The notes below the pieces were generated by a model. It saw only the letters and a program-made list of their open reading frames with translations, was not told the origin of the DNA and did no database searches. A stretch of 64,000 nt of DNA from Haemonchus contortus (Eukaryota; Nematoda; Chromadorea; Rhabditida; Trichostrongylidae): NCBI GenBank assembly GCA_000469685.2, contig LS997563.1:7688437-7752436 (forward strand). Reading direction: 5' to 3'. The position numbers were made by a program, and so were the translations under genes. Below, in pieces: positions 34,289 to 47,030 of this stretch; position 1 is the stretch's first letter; every line of letters starts with the position of its first letter.

Positions 34289-34651
34289 ATGGACGCTGAC
34301 ACTCTACGTGCTATTCTCAGTGCTCAAGCCGCAGCTCAGGAGAAGATGCTAAAAGCCGTCATGAAGGAGATGCGAGGCATGTTCTCGTCGATGACGTCCA
34401 CATCGACGACTGCTCACGTCACATCAGCTGAGTTCGCCACTAACTCACTGTCTGCACGGCTGCCCGAGTTCACGCACGACTCGGGAAATGGCTGCACCTT
34501 TGACGTCTGGTACAGCCGTTACGAGGACATCATTGAGCAGGATGGTGCCACTCTCGACGAAGCAGCAAAGGCACGTCCCATTGTATCGAAGCTCGATGCA
34601 CCTGCCTACGCCCGCTTCACCAACCATATTCTTCCAAGGAAAGCAGCCTAG
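34289..34651 (+). pseudogene. Gag N-terminal fragment of the gypsy element
   Basis: The 120-codon frame starts MDADTLRAILSAQ about 60 bp after the 5' LTR. It contains ARLPEFTHDSGNGCTFDVWY, like the conserved gag opening of nematode gypsy elements (a 'lpeF...g.tFe.Wy.ry' pattern). It ends at 34,651, where the expected capsid/nucleocapsid, zinc knuckle and protease are missing. Residual coding resumes with the RT connection/RNase H region at about 34,835. It is a deletion remnant and cannot make functional gag. Confidence 0.85.
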
Positions 34652-34782
34652 CGGAAACTGTGAAGACGCTGCAGGAATGTTCGGGCACAACACGTCAGTC
34701 TTCTCTCGCCGTTACTCCTAACTGAAAACCCAGTGCAACGGAGAAAGCCTCCGCGACTATACTGGGTTAGTGAATCGTCGTC

Positions 34783-36719
34783 ATGAAATCCATACCATAT
34801 ATACCAGGATACCATATTCTTCACTCACCAAGAAGGATGCTCACATGGTCACCGGAATGTCAATCCTGTTTTGATCGGATCAAGAAGACTTTCAAATCCG
34901 ACCTTCTTCTTGCGCACTACGACCCGACTCTGCCGCTTATCGTCGCAGCAGACGCTTCCAACTACGGAATCGGAGCTGTTCTCTCACAAAGATTCCCCGA
35001 CGGACGCGAAAAAGCTGTCTATCATGCTAGTCGTGCTCTGATGCTAACACAGAAGAAGTACAGTCAGATCGAGAAGGAAGCCCTGGCTATCATTTTTGCA
35101 GTCCAAAAGTTTCACCGCTTCATACATGGACGCTACTTCACGCTGAGGACGGACCACAAACCGCTCATCGCCATTTTCGGGACGCGAAAAGGAGTTCCCG
35201 TCTACACGGCCAATCGCCTACAACGATGGGTTACTACGCTGTTAGTTTGGAAAGCCGACGCCCTTTCACGACTAACTGGGCTCCACTCGCCGGGACCAGA
35301 AGACCGAGGTATTGCTTCAGTTTACGCTGATCTCTGCAACGAAGTAATGGGCAGCTGCTGTGAACTACCGGTCTCATTCGGCTCCGTCCAAGGGGCCACT
35401 ACTGCTGATCATATCCTGACTCAAGTGATCGGTTACATACGATCTGGAAAATGGCCAAAAATGAACCGGGACTCACCTTTCCGGCCATACTACAATCGAC
35501 GAGAATCGCTATCAACCATCGGCTCATGTCTGCTGACGTCAAACCGTCTCGTAATCCCGAACTCGCTCCAACGTCGCGTCCTACAAGTGCCACACACAGC
35601 TCATCTAGGTCAAACAAGGATGAAGATGCTGGCTCGCAGCTATGTGTATTGGCCGTCGATGGAAGCAGACATAGAGAAGCTCGTTAGAGACTGCACCAAA
35701 TGCGCACAACAGGCCAAAAATCCTGTGAAGACCGAGCTTCAATCCTGGCCGAAGCCACTCACTCCGTGGGCTCGAGTGCATGCCGTCTTCGCAGGACCCC
35801 TCGACGGCAACTTTTACCTCGTCATCGTGGATGCTCTCTCTAAATGGCCTGAGATCATCCAGATGAATTCGATCACTACGTCGGCAACAATCAAAGTTTT
35901 ATCAAAAGTCTTCGCACAATTCGGAAATCCGCAAACACTCATCACGGACAACGGCACCCAGTTTACTTCAGCAGCATTTGTGGACTTCTGCCGCTGACGT
36001 GGAATCAAACATGTGCGATCTCCTCCCTTCCACCCGCAGAGCACTGGGCAAGAAGAACGCTTCGTAGATACGTTCAAAAGAGGACTGGCATAATTGAAGG
36101 GATAGGAACCAACGAAGCACTCCAGGCTTTTCTGATGGCCTACCGGTCGACACCCTGCTAATCCGGACCGAATCATCTGTCGCCTGCTGAAAACTTTCTT
36201 GGCCGTCGTATTCATACTGAACTAGACCTGATCATGCCATCCTTAGAAGATAGCACAGGACGTCGTGACACCAAAATGGAGGATCAGTTCAACAGACATC
36301 ATGGAACCAAACCACGCCAGTTCGACGTGGATAATGCTGTCTTCTCCAAGGACTATCGTCAAGCAAAAACTACTTGGACACCTGGAATCATCGCTAGACG
36401 CCTCGGAAACGTCATGTACCACGTACGCTGCGGAAACTCACTATGGACAAGATACGCCAACCAGTTGAGGCCAGTAGTCAACCAACTACTCGATGTGTTC
36501 GATACCATTCCATTCTACAAGGAAGCTAATGGAATCAGAGATCAACCGACGCCGCTAAACGGCACGACTTCAACTCCGCGCAATCTGACGACGCCGGATC
36601 ACGAAGCCGCTCACCGTTCAGCTCCCCCGTCGACACCGCGACTGCGACGTTCACTACGGACTCGCCACTCACCACGCCGACTCGTGGTAGATCCGAAGAA
36701 GAAATCATACTCCTCATAA
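34783..36719 (+). pseudogene. Gypsy Pol remnant: RNase H and integrase
   Basis: From the ATG at 34,783 the frame is open for 404 codons. It starts at the RT connection (WSPECQSCFDRIKKTF), followed by RNase H with the ADASNYGIGAVLSQ, Glu-bearing KYSQIEKEALA and LRTDHKPL motifs. A short gap precedes ADALSRL. Next comes the integrase zinc-binding HxxxH...CxxC region (HTAHLG...RDCTKC), then the core with VIVDALSKWPE (first Asp) and ITDNGTQFTS (second Asp). A stop at about 35,995 precedes the Glu-bearing STGQEERFVDTF, and more stops follow. The last piece (36,234-36,719) holds the C-terminal module with DYRQAKTTWTPGIIARRLG and ends in a basic tail. RT catalytic sequences are absent. The element is non-functional by itself. 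Confidence 0.92.
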
Positions 36720-36779
36720 CATGTTCTAATTTGTTGTTATGTTGACCCTACATATGTTCTTTGTAATTGAAAGGGGAGG

Positions 36780-36995
36780 TGTTGTAGGCTCTTAGCTACC
36801 ACATGTGGTCTACCACAGTCAATTGAAGACTACCTTTTAGGCGCCAAATTGTAGGTTTTGATATGGTATTACTGCAATTTGACCAGGGTATTTGACCAGG
36901 TCAACTGGTATATAAACCCGGCCTTTTCACTAGTTATCATTGTATCCAGTTCAACTTCTCCAGCAATAAATCTTCTCCGCCTCCACTCCACATGA
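36780..36995 (+). repeat. 3' LTR
   Basis: It starts TGTTGTAGG directly after the polypurine tract and ends CACATGA, where the final dinucleotide has mutated from CA. It has the same TATA and AATAAA signals as the 5' LTR. ATTCC follows. Confidence 0.95.
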
Positions 36996-37000
36996 ATTCC

Positions 37001-38726
37001 ATTTATCTGTGATTGGTGGGCAGCCCATGCCCGACAATCAGGATAAAGATACGGTTGGAATGCGATATCAAGTAACCACAGAAGCCATTTTTGCGTGAAC
37101 ATTCTACCCTCTTTGTGACGCAGAATGCTCGGTAGTAATTACTCGGTGATCATTTCAGTAGAAGTGACTCGTCAAAACAACAGAAGACAGCGACACCCGA
37201 ATCGTTGGACAATTTGACGTAAGTTCTACAGTGAAACAGGTCCACTCAATCCCATACCTCTCAATGTTGGGTTAGCCTCCTTAAAGCCATACCACAGCCA
37301 TGGTTGGCACAATGCTGATAGCTTATCGCTTAAGACGTACTAGTATCTTTCTTCGATCGATCAGCAGACTCCAACGTAAGCTTACTTTCTGATTCAATAC
37401 CTCATGATAGGTTGATGCGACCGCTTGATAACAAGATGCATATCTTACCTGATGGCTCTATAAAGCCAGCATCTTACCACAGCCCCCAAAGGGGACTATG
37501 TTTCTACCGTTTCTATGATGACAATCAGTTTCATAGAAAGAGCCCAGCCCTTGCCAGGTGATAAAGAACTCCAGGATGCCTGTCTTGGACGCCACCGCCT
37601 CGTTGACCGATTTGTTCTTGGTCAGCAAAGCTCCATTTTTTTTCAGAAGGCCAGGTATATACCGTTAAGGAAAAAAAGGAGTTAGTGCTAGGTGGCCGTA
37701 AGGAGGAAAAGAGAACAAAAAAACGCTAAAACTTTGCTATCTGGCGTGCAGTAGCGTATACGTGACAGGAACGATATGGATTCATGAGCTGTAGCTTATG
37801 ATACCGTATCACAGGGATATCACTGTTTATCTTTCAGATCACGTTATCTATTTTGGGATCGATCCTTCCTGTAGAGGAACTTCACCATGCTTCGAAGGGC
37901 CCATCGGCCAACAAAACTGCTTAACACCCATCCTGCTACTGGGGTTCTTGGTCGATTACCTTCAGAATCAAGTCTAGGCATAGGTCGAGTCCTTGTGCGA
38001 GTTCTAACCTCTATAGCCAGTAAGCAGCTACCTGCATGTCCCAAGCTTGACTGTGACGGGCTGGAACTTCTGGCTATCCCGTTGAGCCATCTGATATGGT
38101 ATCAGCATTATGTAGCCCTTTACAGAAGCTTACGAATGACGAAGAGTTGGATGGCCAAAGCGAATTTTGATGCCGACGTGCAAAAACCGTTTGATGTTAG
38201 TATGCTTTCGCTTTGAACAGGAAAACGCTTAATGCTTGAATGTGATTTTTGATGATAAGGAATGATAGTTAACAATAAAACTTGTTGAGTAATAGAGAAA
38301 AAGAAGAGGAAACGTAATCATGCTCCTCGGTTCCTCGAACGGATCATTGACTTTACGATCGCTCGCCAGCAAGGGTGAGGAGGGTGTGAGGCAGAGAGTA
38401 ATCAGTCCCTGTCGACAATAGCTATAAGGGGCTCAGAGCCTCAAATCTAAAATAAGTTCGTCAAGCTCGAGTCAACTCCCAATCAGTCCTCCGTCATACC
38501 TATTTCCCTCCTCTCCTCTCACGGCAGTAAGGGGTCGACAAATAGCGGCAGGAATGGATGTGAGAGGAGAAACGCTGTACATAAACCTCCGCTTAGGGTG
38601 CCAACTAGGTCAATCCCTAAAAGGCCTATCAGGGCCCTAAAACTCGATTGAAGCCAACTGATACACCTTGCCCCTTACCGTAGTCGGATTAGCGAGTAGG
38701 TTAAGAAATTCTGTGATCCTTGGGCA
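37001..38726. other. No supported feature upstream of the plus-strand gene
   Basis: There is no recognisable coding or mobile sequence. The short frames at 36,869-37,102 (minus) and 37,887-38,216 (plus) lack motifs and splice context. This probably includes the promoter region of the gene beginning at 38,741, but I see no specific regulatory site. Confidence 0.4.
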
Positions 38727-38740
38727 TTCAGTACTGCGAG
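38727..38740 (+). promoter_or_regulatory. Likely trans-splice acceptor for the 38.7-kb gene
   Basis: GGCATTCAG at about 38,723-38,731 sits nine bases before the ATG at 38,741, with no upstream in-frame coding. That is the usual spacing of a nematode spliced-leader acceptor. An ordinary intron acceptor following a non-coding first exon is the alternative. Confidence 0.45.
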
Positions 38741-41700
38741 ATGAGTCCGACGTCATCAACCAAACAAGGCGACCTGCCCAAGAATGTTGTCATCCGTAGT
38801 CGGCGGTCAGATCCAACAACAGCATCGAGATCGCAGAGCACAACTGGAGAAGAGGACAGTGTAAGTGACAGCAATGTCAAAGGTAAGCCCTGAAACCTCA
38901 AATCAGCACTGATCCTACCTTTTCAGCGCCTTTCTTTCCATCAGCAGGACCTTACTGGCCCAGTTTTGAATAGTGATCAAACAAAGAAGTTAATGCACTA
39001 CATGGGCGTCAATAATCTGAAGTCTGGATGCTTGGAAATTCAATTTTTTTTACTTTTTCCTGATTCTAATTATGTCATTTTCAGCTTCGACATAGCTCGG
39101 CACTTCGCTCCAACGGATAATGAACACACATATATTGGGACCATGACAGACGTAGGACTAGATTTTCTTCTTAATCATTTCAGTAACTTCTATTACAGCG
39201 ATTAAGGGAGTATTCCGAGCTGCATCATCTGGTTCCGAGGGAACAGTAGAAGAACGAATTCTGCCAAGGCTAACAAGGACCGTGAGCACCAAAATCATTC
39301 TTCTTCCTTTTCCAGAAATCAACAACGCATCACAATGCTCGATTTCTTATCTGGGCACTGCCCTTCCGAAACAGCTGTTGGCAACCTAACAATAAGAAGA
39401 CTTCAAGAACAAACGGCCTTCCATGAGTTCCCGAAGATCTACAAAGTTTTGCACAACACTGTGACATAGCCCATAACCCATGTACGGCAGCACAACTGCA
39501 CGCCATGAAAAATAATGAGGCCTACCACTCGTCACCAAAGAAAATGGCATTAGGCTTCCTCACTTTCTAAATTAGGAACAGTTTTCGGCTTACGCGAGGC
39601 AAAAGTTGGCTAACTGAAAAGGAAATTTCACTGAGAAGGCTTGGCTCCTTACTTACTCGGCTATCATAACCGCTAAAGGGTCTAAAGCTCATGGGTTTAC
39701 TCGAAAAAAAAACTTGCTAAATTCAGAAGCACAGTAGCAATGGGGTTGAATGATTTGAGTAAAAAATTTGGGTAGTCAATTGAGATAGGCTATTGGAGGG
39801 TATGGAACGCCTTTGATTGGCTTACACCTGAGATGCCCCAGAAACACCTCACCCATCCAGCGTCAACTGGGCATCTAACTTTACCCAGGTATTTTGTGAA
39901 TGTCAACATTCGCTTTTCAGATCAGATCAGAGAAGGAAAGTAAGTTAAGGCATTCATTACGACGCCAGGGTAGAAATCTGCAGGACATCATTCGGCAAGT
40001 GGATGACTCAAGAGACGGGCTATCGTCTTTGACGGCGGATTGCCATGCAACCCTTGATTGCGCCGATCAGATGATGCAAAGAGCAAGTGATTGGGTAGGT
40101 TCCTTGATAGGGAAGCGCTGTCACAGGTTCCATAACGACCCTTCGATAAGTTCGGGATGGGACTTGCCAAGTATGGTGACTAAAAAAGCTCAACCAAAAA
40201 AAGGAGTTTGTAGTGGGATTTCATATAGAAGAAATTTCATTAAAATTGCAAAAGCACTTGGGAAGAGGGACCTCTCCTTTTCGTCTCCTTTTCAACTAGA
40301 GAAGCTCATTTTTTGGGAAAAATGTAAGTTGAAAAGAACCCTCTCAGTAGCTTCTCAGTAGACTGTCTGCACAGCAAGGTCTACTTTTAGTGTGGAATGG
40401 GGTTTATGGTTCAAGAGAGTGGAGTAGATTTCAAATTGGATCCCTAGCAGGGATTTTTTGGCCAAAATCTTCCGAAAGAAGTCGACCCTAACTAAAAACA
40501 CAGCGTTTTTCAGTTTCAAATGATGTTGGATGATTTGGAAAAACGAATTAAAGACGAAAAACATCTAGTCTCAATACATCGGGACTTTCTGGATAAGCAA
40601 GTCAGCCCGGTATGCGGTAAAGTCCTTTCAATGTTTTGAAAATCTATACGGAATGATATTTGGAAGTCGAAGTATACGACTTTCGTTATTGGCAATGCGG
40701 TATGAATGTATTGTTTATAGATTCTGAAAAAGCTACACTACCTCACAATGCTGTATGAGACGCTAAACTACTTGGATAAAAGGACATCAGTAAATGACCG
40801 TACAATGCGGACTTCCAGGCGGAATAAAGAGTTGGCTCGTGAGTGTATTACCAAGGTAAGTTGTAAACTTTCATGGTCTTCCAACCAACGGTGTACGAAC
40901 GAGCCAGACCTGACGTTTCTAAACTAATTGCGATGTCCCGGAAAGCCATGTTCCGTTCCCTGGTCGGGCTCCATGAATGACGCCCCCCCCCCCCACACAC
41001 CATCGACGTCCTCACTTCTTTGGAGGAACCGGAAAAGATGGCAAAACAATTTTCCTGAATATTTCCGAAACATTCAGATTCTCTTAGAGCGCAGCGCATG
41101 AGGAATATTGTATGATTTGGCATGAGCTATTGATTACATACTTCGCCCACTCGAGCGAAGGTTGGTAACGGACGCAATAGCTAAGAGAGGCTGTATCATG
41201 TTGTTTTGTTTTTCTGCCTCTTCGTTAATTATCTCCAACTTGAGAAGATGTCTGACCTCGAGTAAGGAGCTTTCTTCAGATTAGGGTACGTTCGAAGTTG
41301 TTCCTCGGAATGTTCTTGTGATAGCAGCGCCACAAGCCTTTAGCACTTTCTCCCTCCTAGCAACGATATACAAAAATGGTACTTGTTCGGTGAAGTCAGG
41401 TCGAGAAAGGCAGACACTCGAAGAAAGAAGATTATCTGGAACGTCGACATGAACGACGGCAAAATGGGAGTGGGGAACACAAAAAAAGAAGAGAGTAGCT
41501 GGCAAAAATCACCAGTAAAAAAATATCAAGAAATGTGCGGTGAAGTATTGGGTTGAGTAAAAAGTGTTGATCGACTTTTCGTCCCTTTCTAGATTTTTTC
41601 GTAGGATCACTCGGAAGGACTTCGTAATGGGTTATGGTAGACTGATCCCTAACCTGTATTCTTAGGGGGCTATATAAGCATTCCCTTGTAAGTGCTTCGC

Positions 41701-44700
41701 AAAAATGACTTTAACCTTCAACTCTCGTCCAAAGCTATCTGAGAGTTATCGTCTATTACGAATTCCCGTAAGAGTATAATCCATCGACGGCTGTCGCAAA
41801 TGTCTGTGGTGCATCCAGAAGGGTCATTGCATCTCACCCCACGGGTGCCTCGAGACGAAACACCTTCAAGAAGCACAGAAGTGAACTATGTCCGAGAAAG
41901 GTCTTACTGTGTCGTCGGTGGACGTTCTCAGGGAATGCTCTACTTTGGATAACTTTCTGAAAGTTCCACCGTGACCACCGGGATTTGCGTTTCTCAGCTA
42001 CAGAGTTTGGCCGACGTTATTTAAAAGAAGCGTCCGCAGCGTGAAAATGTTTGCCTTCTCCACCAAAGCGCTCAACCGCATGTTGCGAAATTGTTTTGTC
42101 AGTAATTTGCCGAACTTGGATGGGCAGTGCTGCCCCATTCCACTTATTCGACTGGTCTCGCTCCATCTCATTATCACTTGTTTCTTGCTCTGAAACATCA
42201 GCTTCGCGATAGAAATCTTGGATGATTGCTCGGAACTCAAAAATGAGATCTCTAGCTTTTTTGAATCACGGCCGCCACCGTTCTGAGCTTCAGGAGTCAA
42301 GAAACTGCCGGAACGCTAGACATATGTTGAGGACAACGATGGAGACGATATTACTAATTGAGATCCTCTTTCAATGGGAATAAGACTTTCTGAAGTGAAA
42401 ATTGAAAAGCCGATCAAAACCTTTTACTCAACCTAATAGAACCAGAAAATAAACTCCTCCAAGATGGTGCGTACGCAGTGATAGCGCTGTGGCAATGAAA
42501 GAATCGATAGGTGTAGCAGCCTAGGAGTGCGGTTTGGGTGTCAGCACAGGTTTTATTGATGATTATAGAAAAAACCAAGGTTCAAGATATCTCGCCAAAA
42601 GTTCCCTTCATGTACTGAGCAAGTTGCAGAGGACCTGGGACTATTGACTGGACCATACTTTTTTTACAGCCAGGTTACTGGTATTTTTCAGCTATCATCA
42701 CAACAGCAACCAACAACGGAACCATCTTTTTTGGTCAAGAACGAACCAGCGCCATTGGCAGCCGAGGTAATACTTCGTTGGTGGTTTGTTCGGAAGTATC
42801 CGGGGTTAGCCGGCACCTATTAGGTGAGGATTATATATTGGAGCCTCGATGCAGGGCTGGGCGTAGCTCATGACACAATTCCGCTGTGCTCGTTGTTGCG
42901 TATCACATCTAAGTTAAGGAGGAGACAAGGACAGGGTAGGGGAAGTTGTTGACCCTACGTCTCAGTTGATTCCCATAATTGTCTCGCTTCACGGCATGCC
43001 GTTCGGTGATGATGTCCATCGCTTGGAGCCCGCCTACAAGGAGTGCGACTTCGTGAAGCTTTCGGCCCTGAAGAAGCCAACCCTGATAACGAACGACCGT
43101 CGTAGTTTGCGCTTCGAAAGCTGCAGACATTTCAGATCTCTTCAAGTTTCCATGGATTGGAGCAAGCACTGATCGAAATGATGAAGTATGTACACGGATC
43201 TCCAGCTGCGAACGGATTCCTCGAGACAATTATGGCTCAAATGAATGGAATTCATAAGGGTGTCATGAATGAGGTATGACCTTACTATGTTGCACAGAGT
43301 TCATATTTGCGATTGAATCGCATCATACTAGTACCTAACGGGCATGGATAAGCTTCGACCTACCACGTCGTCCTACGACTCTCTGTTGGTGACGGCACCA
43401 CCTCGTACTTCTCTCACTTGTAGAAGACAAAGTGATAGAAGTTTTAGTGCCGATCAAACCCATAGTGGAAGCCACCCGAAGCAAATTCGATTTTGGATAA
43501 TAGCATGGGCTGGCATGAGAAGGCAGCGGTCTAGAGTTCTAAGGATAATAGCGGCTCCTGAAGCGAACTCATTTACCAGCTGACCTCCCTTCATAATAGA
43601 AAAGTAGAGAACAATGTCTTTAGTGTTGATCCATTCCACTTTCGGGGTGCGCCCAGCATTCGACTTCCGTCTTGAGAGTCGTGGCGCCTCAAATGCGTAT
43701 GTGTTCCATACAATAAACTGTGGTGACCAGCCGATATACGATACAAGTCAGTGCTCTTACCTCCCACGAGAATCTGGTCCCAGTCAACTGATCACGGGGG
43801 GATGGCAGGCGCTGTCGGTGAATCATAAAATGTCAGTAGCCGTCAGACTAAAACGAGAAATTTCAACTTCCATGAGAACGGGAACTAGGGCTTCTCTCAT
43901 CAAAAATTTCATGTTTGAAGTTTTAGGTGCCAGGGACTACAATGACACAATACCTGACTACCTTGGGTAAGATTTTCAAGACATCTAAGCAAGTAATCGA
44001 CAAATTGACAGTCTGGTAGGCAAACATTCATGTTTCAGGCACGGCAAGCGAAAATAAAGAGAAAGGATACGCAGGTAATCATTTACTGGTATTGTATGTA
44101 AATGAACCAAAGCCAGAAAATGCAGGTATGACTCAAATGGATAGGGACAAACAACTCAGAGCGCTGTTCGCGGCTCCAAAAAAGCGAAAAACTCGATCCT
44201 ATATGAAGTGAGGGTTTTCTGGGTGCTCTCAAATTGTAGAGCCAAGTCAATGATGCAAGGTTCCCTTTTAGGTTAGATGAATGGCCAAGTGAAGAATTCG
44301 TTAGTATGGGTGGGAGGACAGCGAGCAATTCGAGTTTGATTCTCAGTGCCCACTCGGCAACTGAGCCGCTATCGCCACCTCACGAGTCTGATCTCAGCGG
44401 AACGGCGTCAGAATCATGTGCGAGTTGTCGCGGTGGGTTTTGTCCCTCTGACTTATCCTAAATAAGAGGGGACTGGGAATCGTACCCCAGGGAAGCCACT
44501 GCAGGGGTAGGGAGAGAAGGAGGGGCCGTGGAGGAGGGGTTAATATGGAAGAAGCCAGCCAAAGCATGCCTCTCTACAGCCAGAAGAGTGACCTTTCCTT
44601 CAAAGACCTGACTTTCCTTGAAATTCGGAATCGACGCGACATTTCAGTTACCTTCCTACAGCTCAAACGGTGCCGTTACAGTAAACTACTGAGTGAGAAT

Positions 44701-45487
44701 CACACGATTTTGATAATGATGACCCTTAATAGTATGTTGGGTGGTCCAACTCCAAATTCGGTGTCCTGGGGAATAAATTTTTTGAAAATTTGTGAAAAAT
44801 TTCAAATTGACGCCTAGGCCAGGAAAAAGACGGGAACAGTCACGGTATCCTACCAAAATTAATACATTTCAGAGGCCGAGGCCAAAACGAGTAGCCAAGC
44901 CTCTTCATCCAAAAAGACCGCTACTGATCATCCCCCTACCGTTATAAATTCACAGGTGCCCACTGATTCAGGTAGGCATATGGTCTTCGCCCAACTTCCA
45001 GCCTAGACCTTACGTTTTTCCTTTTCTCATAGGCTCGATAGAATTCTCTGGATTTAATTAAAATTAGATTGCCATTCGATTTACTGAAAGTTCTAGGATT
45101 TCAGACAAATCGCCTGGTATAACATTCGAATCGGCGAAGATCATTGCAAATCCTAGACAGAAAATTGGGATTACGCCATCGTCGATCCCATCCACAAGCA
45201 GTCAGGTTTCCCAACCAACATCAAGCAGTTACGTTCCTCCACAGAAGACTCCAGATCCCGTGAAATTGTCAGCAGCGAAAGCTGCTTTGAAACAGATCTC
45301 CAACAAACCTCCGGAAGTTGCTCAGACTCAGAAAGACATGCGAAGAAATAGGCGATCACTGTCCAGTAAGACACAAGAAATGGATGATGCTCTACCGATC
45401 GTCTCGTCGACAAGAACATCGAAAAAATCAAGAACACACGAACACGAAGTCCTAAGTACGGGAGTTTTCAGCTACTTTTGTCCATAG
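38741..45487 (+). CDS. Spliced gene for a ~616-aa coiled-coil / Ser-rich protein, unknown function
   Basis: Fifteen exons join in phase to 1851 nt (616 codons plus stop): 38741-38860, 38927-39021, 39085-39151, 39199-39245, 39316-39460, 39921-40094, 40514-40609, 40721-40855, 42692-42766, 43136-43273, 44039-44074, 44160-44207, 44240-44432, 44873-44971, 45105-45487. Acceptors are nearly all TTTCAG-like. Donors at 39,021 (GTCTGG), 39,245 and 39,460 are weaker and least certain. The N-terminus is polar (MSPTSSTKQG). The middle is helical and heptad-like, with FQMMLDDLEKRIKDEKHLVS, ILKKLHYLTMLYETLNYL and GLEQALIEMM. A basic KRK/KKAK patch follows, then a long Ser/Thr/Lys-rich tail (DKSPGITFES, SKTQEMDDAL). 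No signal peptide or membrane segment is seen. The character suggests a nuclear or scaffold protein, but I do not recognise the family. One intron (40,856-42,691) holds an 889-bp mariner-type element. Confidence 0.75.
41548..42436. mobile_element. Mariner-like non-autonomous element in an intron
   Basis: The ends are inverted: TTGGGTTGAGTAAAAAGTGT on the left and, reading inward from the right, TTAGGTTGAGTAAAAGGTTT. Both have TA outside (41,546-41,547 and 42,437-42,438). The interior shows only a 100-codon minus-strand frame (41,998-42,300) with no clear transposase motif. TTAGGTTG-like termini and TA targets fit the mariner group. It lies wholly inside the intron between exons 8 and 9 of the unknown gene. 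Confidence 0.8.
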
Positions 45488-47030
45488 AGAGAAATGGCTT
45501 GCGCTGATCGGTGCAAACTTACGAGTGGCTGAGTTCGCGCTCCCGCACGCGACAAATCTTTGATAGTTGTCTCGCAGCTTCCCATTTCAATTACCATCCG
45601 CTCCACCACAATCTTCAACGAATCTTCTACGAAATCTCAACGACACTCTACTGCTAGTCACTCAGAGAGATCACGCCGCATGCTTCAAACCTGGCATAGA
45701 CATTGCGCCCTCTAATCACCCGTCGACGCTCTGGGTACGGCATTCGCGACTTCTCCGTCGAACACAAATTCATACACCCTAATATCATTATCTACAAAAT
45801 TATTTTTGAGATTCTGACAAGTTCGATAGGCGCCAGAACATGCTGGAGACCTTTAAAAAGACGGATCATACCGCTTCAACACCCTACGGCCGTTTCACTC
45901 TTTGATTGCTTTTCGCTGCAGAACTCGTACAATTAGGCAGCTGTCGTGCCCACTGTCTTTAACTTATTAAAACTACAACTACTCACGGACATTTTCAGCC
46001 AAGTCGCTGTCCTCGAATAGTAACCACGAACTCTTCGAATTGGTAGGTCCTGAATGTGTGTAAATTGAAGGCAGTGGACACGCTAACTGTGTAGGTACGG
46101 CCTTCAAAATAGAAAAAATAGCTATATTCCTTCTCAATCTGTCAAAGACAGTGGGTACGATGGCCATAAGTCAGGAAGACCACTGAGCGGCTTGTAGGCC
46201 GTTCCTACACGCTTAGCGCGTCCCGCGGCTTAGTTAATATATTGGCGGGGTAGGAGACTCAGCATTTTGTCGTGCTGTCTGCGCTCTCTTATCTTTACGC
46301 TGACCTTGCGCCTTTACCTCTGGAAAGCTAAAAAAGTTTACGCCACTTTCATCTTTGCAATATACCGAACAATCATTGGCTCATTTCAGGTCTCTGAATC
46401 CACCTCTAGAAGTCCGCCAAGCCGCATAAATGTTGCATGAAATTTGATACGACGAATTTTAGACGTTATGTCATGATCATTTTTGACGTCAATTCCTTCA
46501 AGTAATTAGAGTATTGTAGAAATAAGACAAATATCTTTTAGTTACTTCTCCATTACTGATGACGTTTTCTCGTGCAAGAAAAAACTCAATAAATCTTTGT
46601 TTAAAACGCATCAAAAACATAAATAGTGCAGTGTCAAGTGCCGCTGATTTTGCTCAAAAGGTCTTCCGGTCAAATCCCTGACTGACGTTTGATCGAGCCA
46701 TCCAAATCTCCAATCCTTTCGAGCGGACGTTATTAGCTCATCTGGACTCGACTCATCAGCAATTGCAACAGTTGACCCCTGGGAATCCTTGGTCAAGCCA
46801 ATTGTGCATTCAAACACCAGCGAGTCCGAGTTGAGGACAATTCCAGTGGGTGATCATAGAGATGATTAGCTGAAGTTACAGTGCGTTTCATAGGTATAAG
46901 ATCATCCTCGAATTTGCTATTTACACGATACGCAACCAAGCACACGTCCTTCTGGCACCATCATTAGATTCATCTCCTTCAGCAATCCCCGTATATCTGC
47001 TTTGGTTTGCTCATTGTTTATATCCTACGT
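45488..47030. other. No supported feature downstream of the plus-strand gene
   Basis: Immediately downstream, a CTCGCAG acceptor at about 45,576 precedes a Ser/Thr-rich open stretch to ~45,715. It could be an alternative 3' exon of the preceding gene if GTACGG at 45,457 acts as a donor, but this is weak. The rest, including a 68-codon minus frame at 46,611-46,817, has no recognisable motif. Confidence 0.35.

Larger units (their letters stand above)
34014..36995 (+). mobile_element. Ty3/gypsy LTR retrotransposon, internally deleted
   Basis: The two LTRs are exactly 216 bp and flanked by the 5-bp direct repeat ATTCC (34,009-34,013 and 36,996-37,000). The internal region keeps the start of gag, RNase H, integrase and the integrase tail. 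It lacks the rest of gag, protease and the RT palm/fingers, so the element is 2982 bp instead of about 5 kb. In-frame stops break pol. A likely primer-binding site starts near 34,232 (TGGCGATCAGGATCG), and a polypurine tract AAAGGGGAGG precedes the 3' LTR at 36,770-36,779. Confidence 0.95.

Noticed and set aside
43614..43970. 118-codon frame between two exons of the 38.7-kb gene
   Set aside because: Flanking exons join in phase without it, it lacks matching splice borders, and no domain is recognisable.
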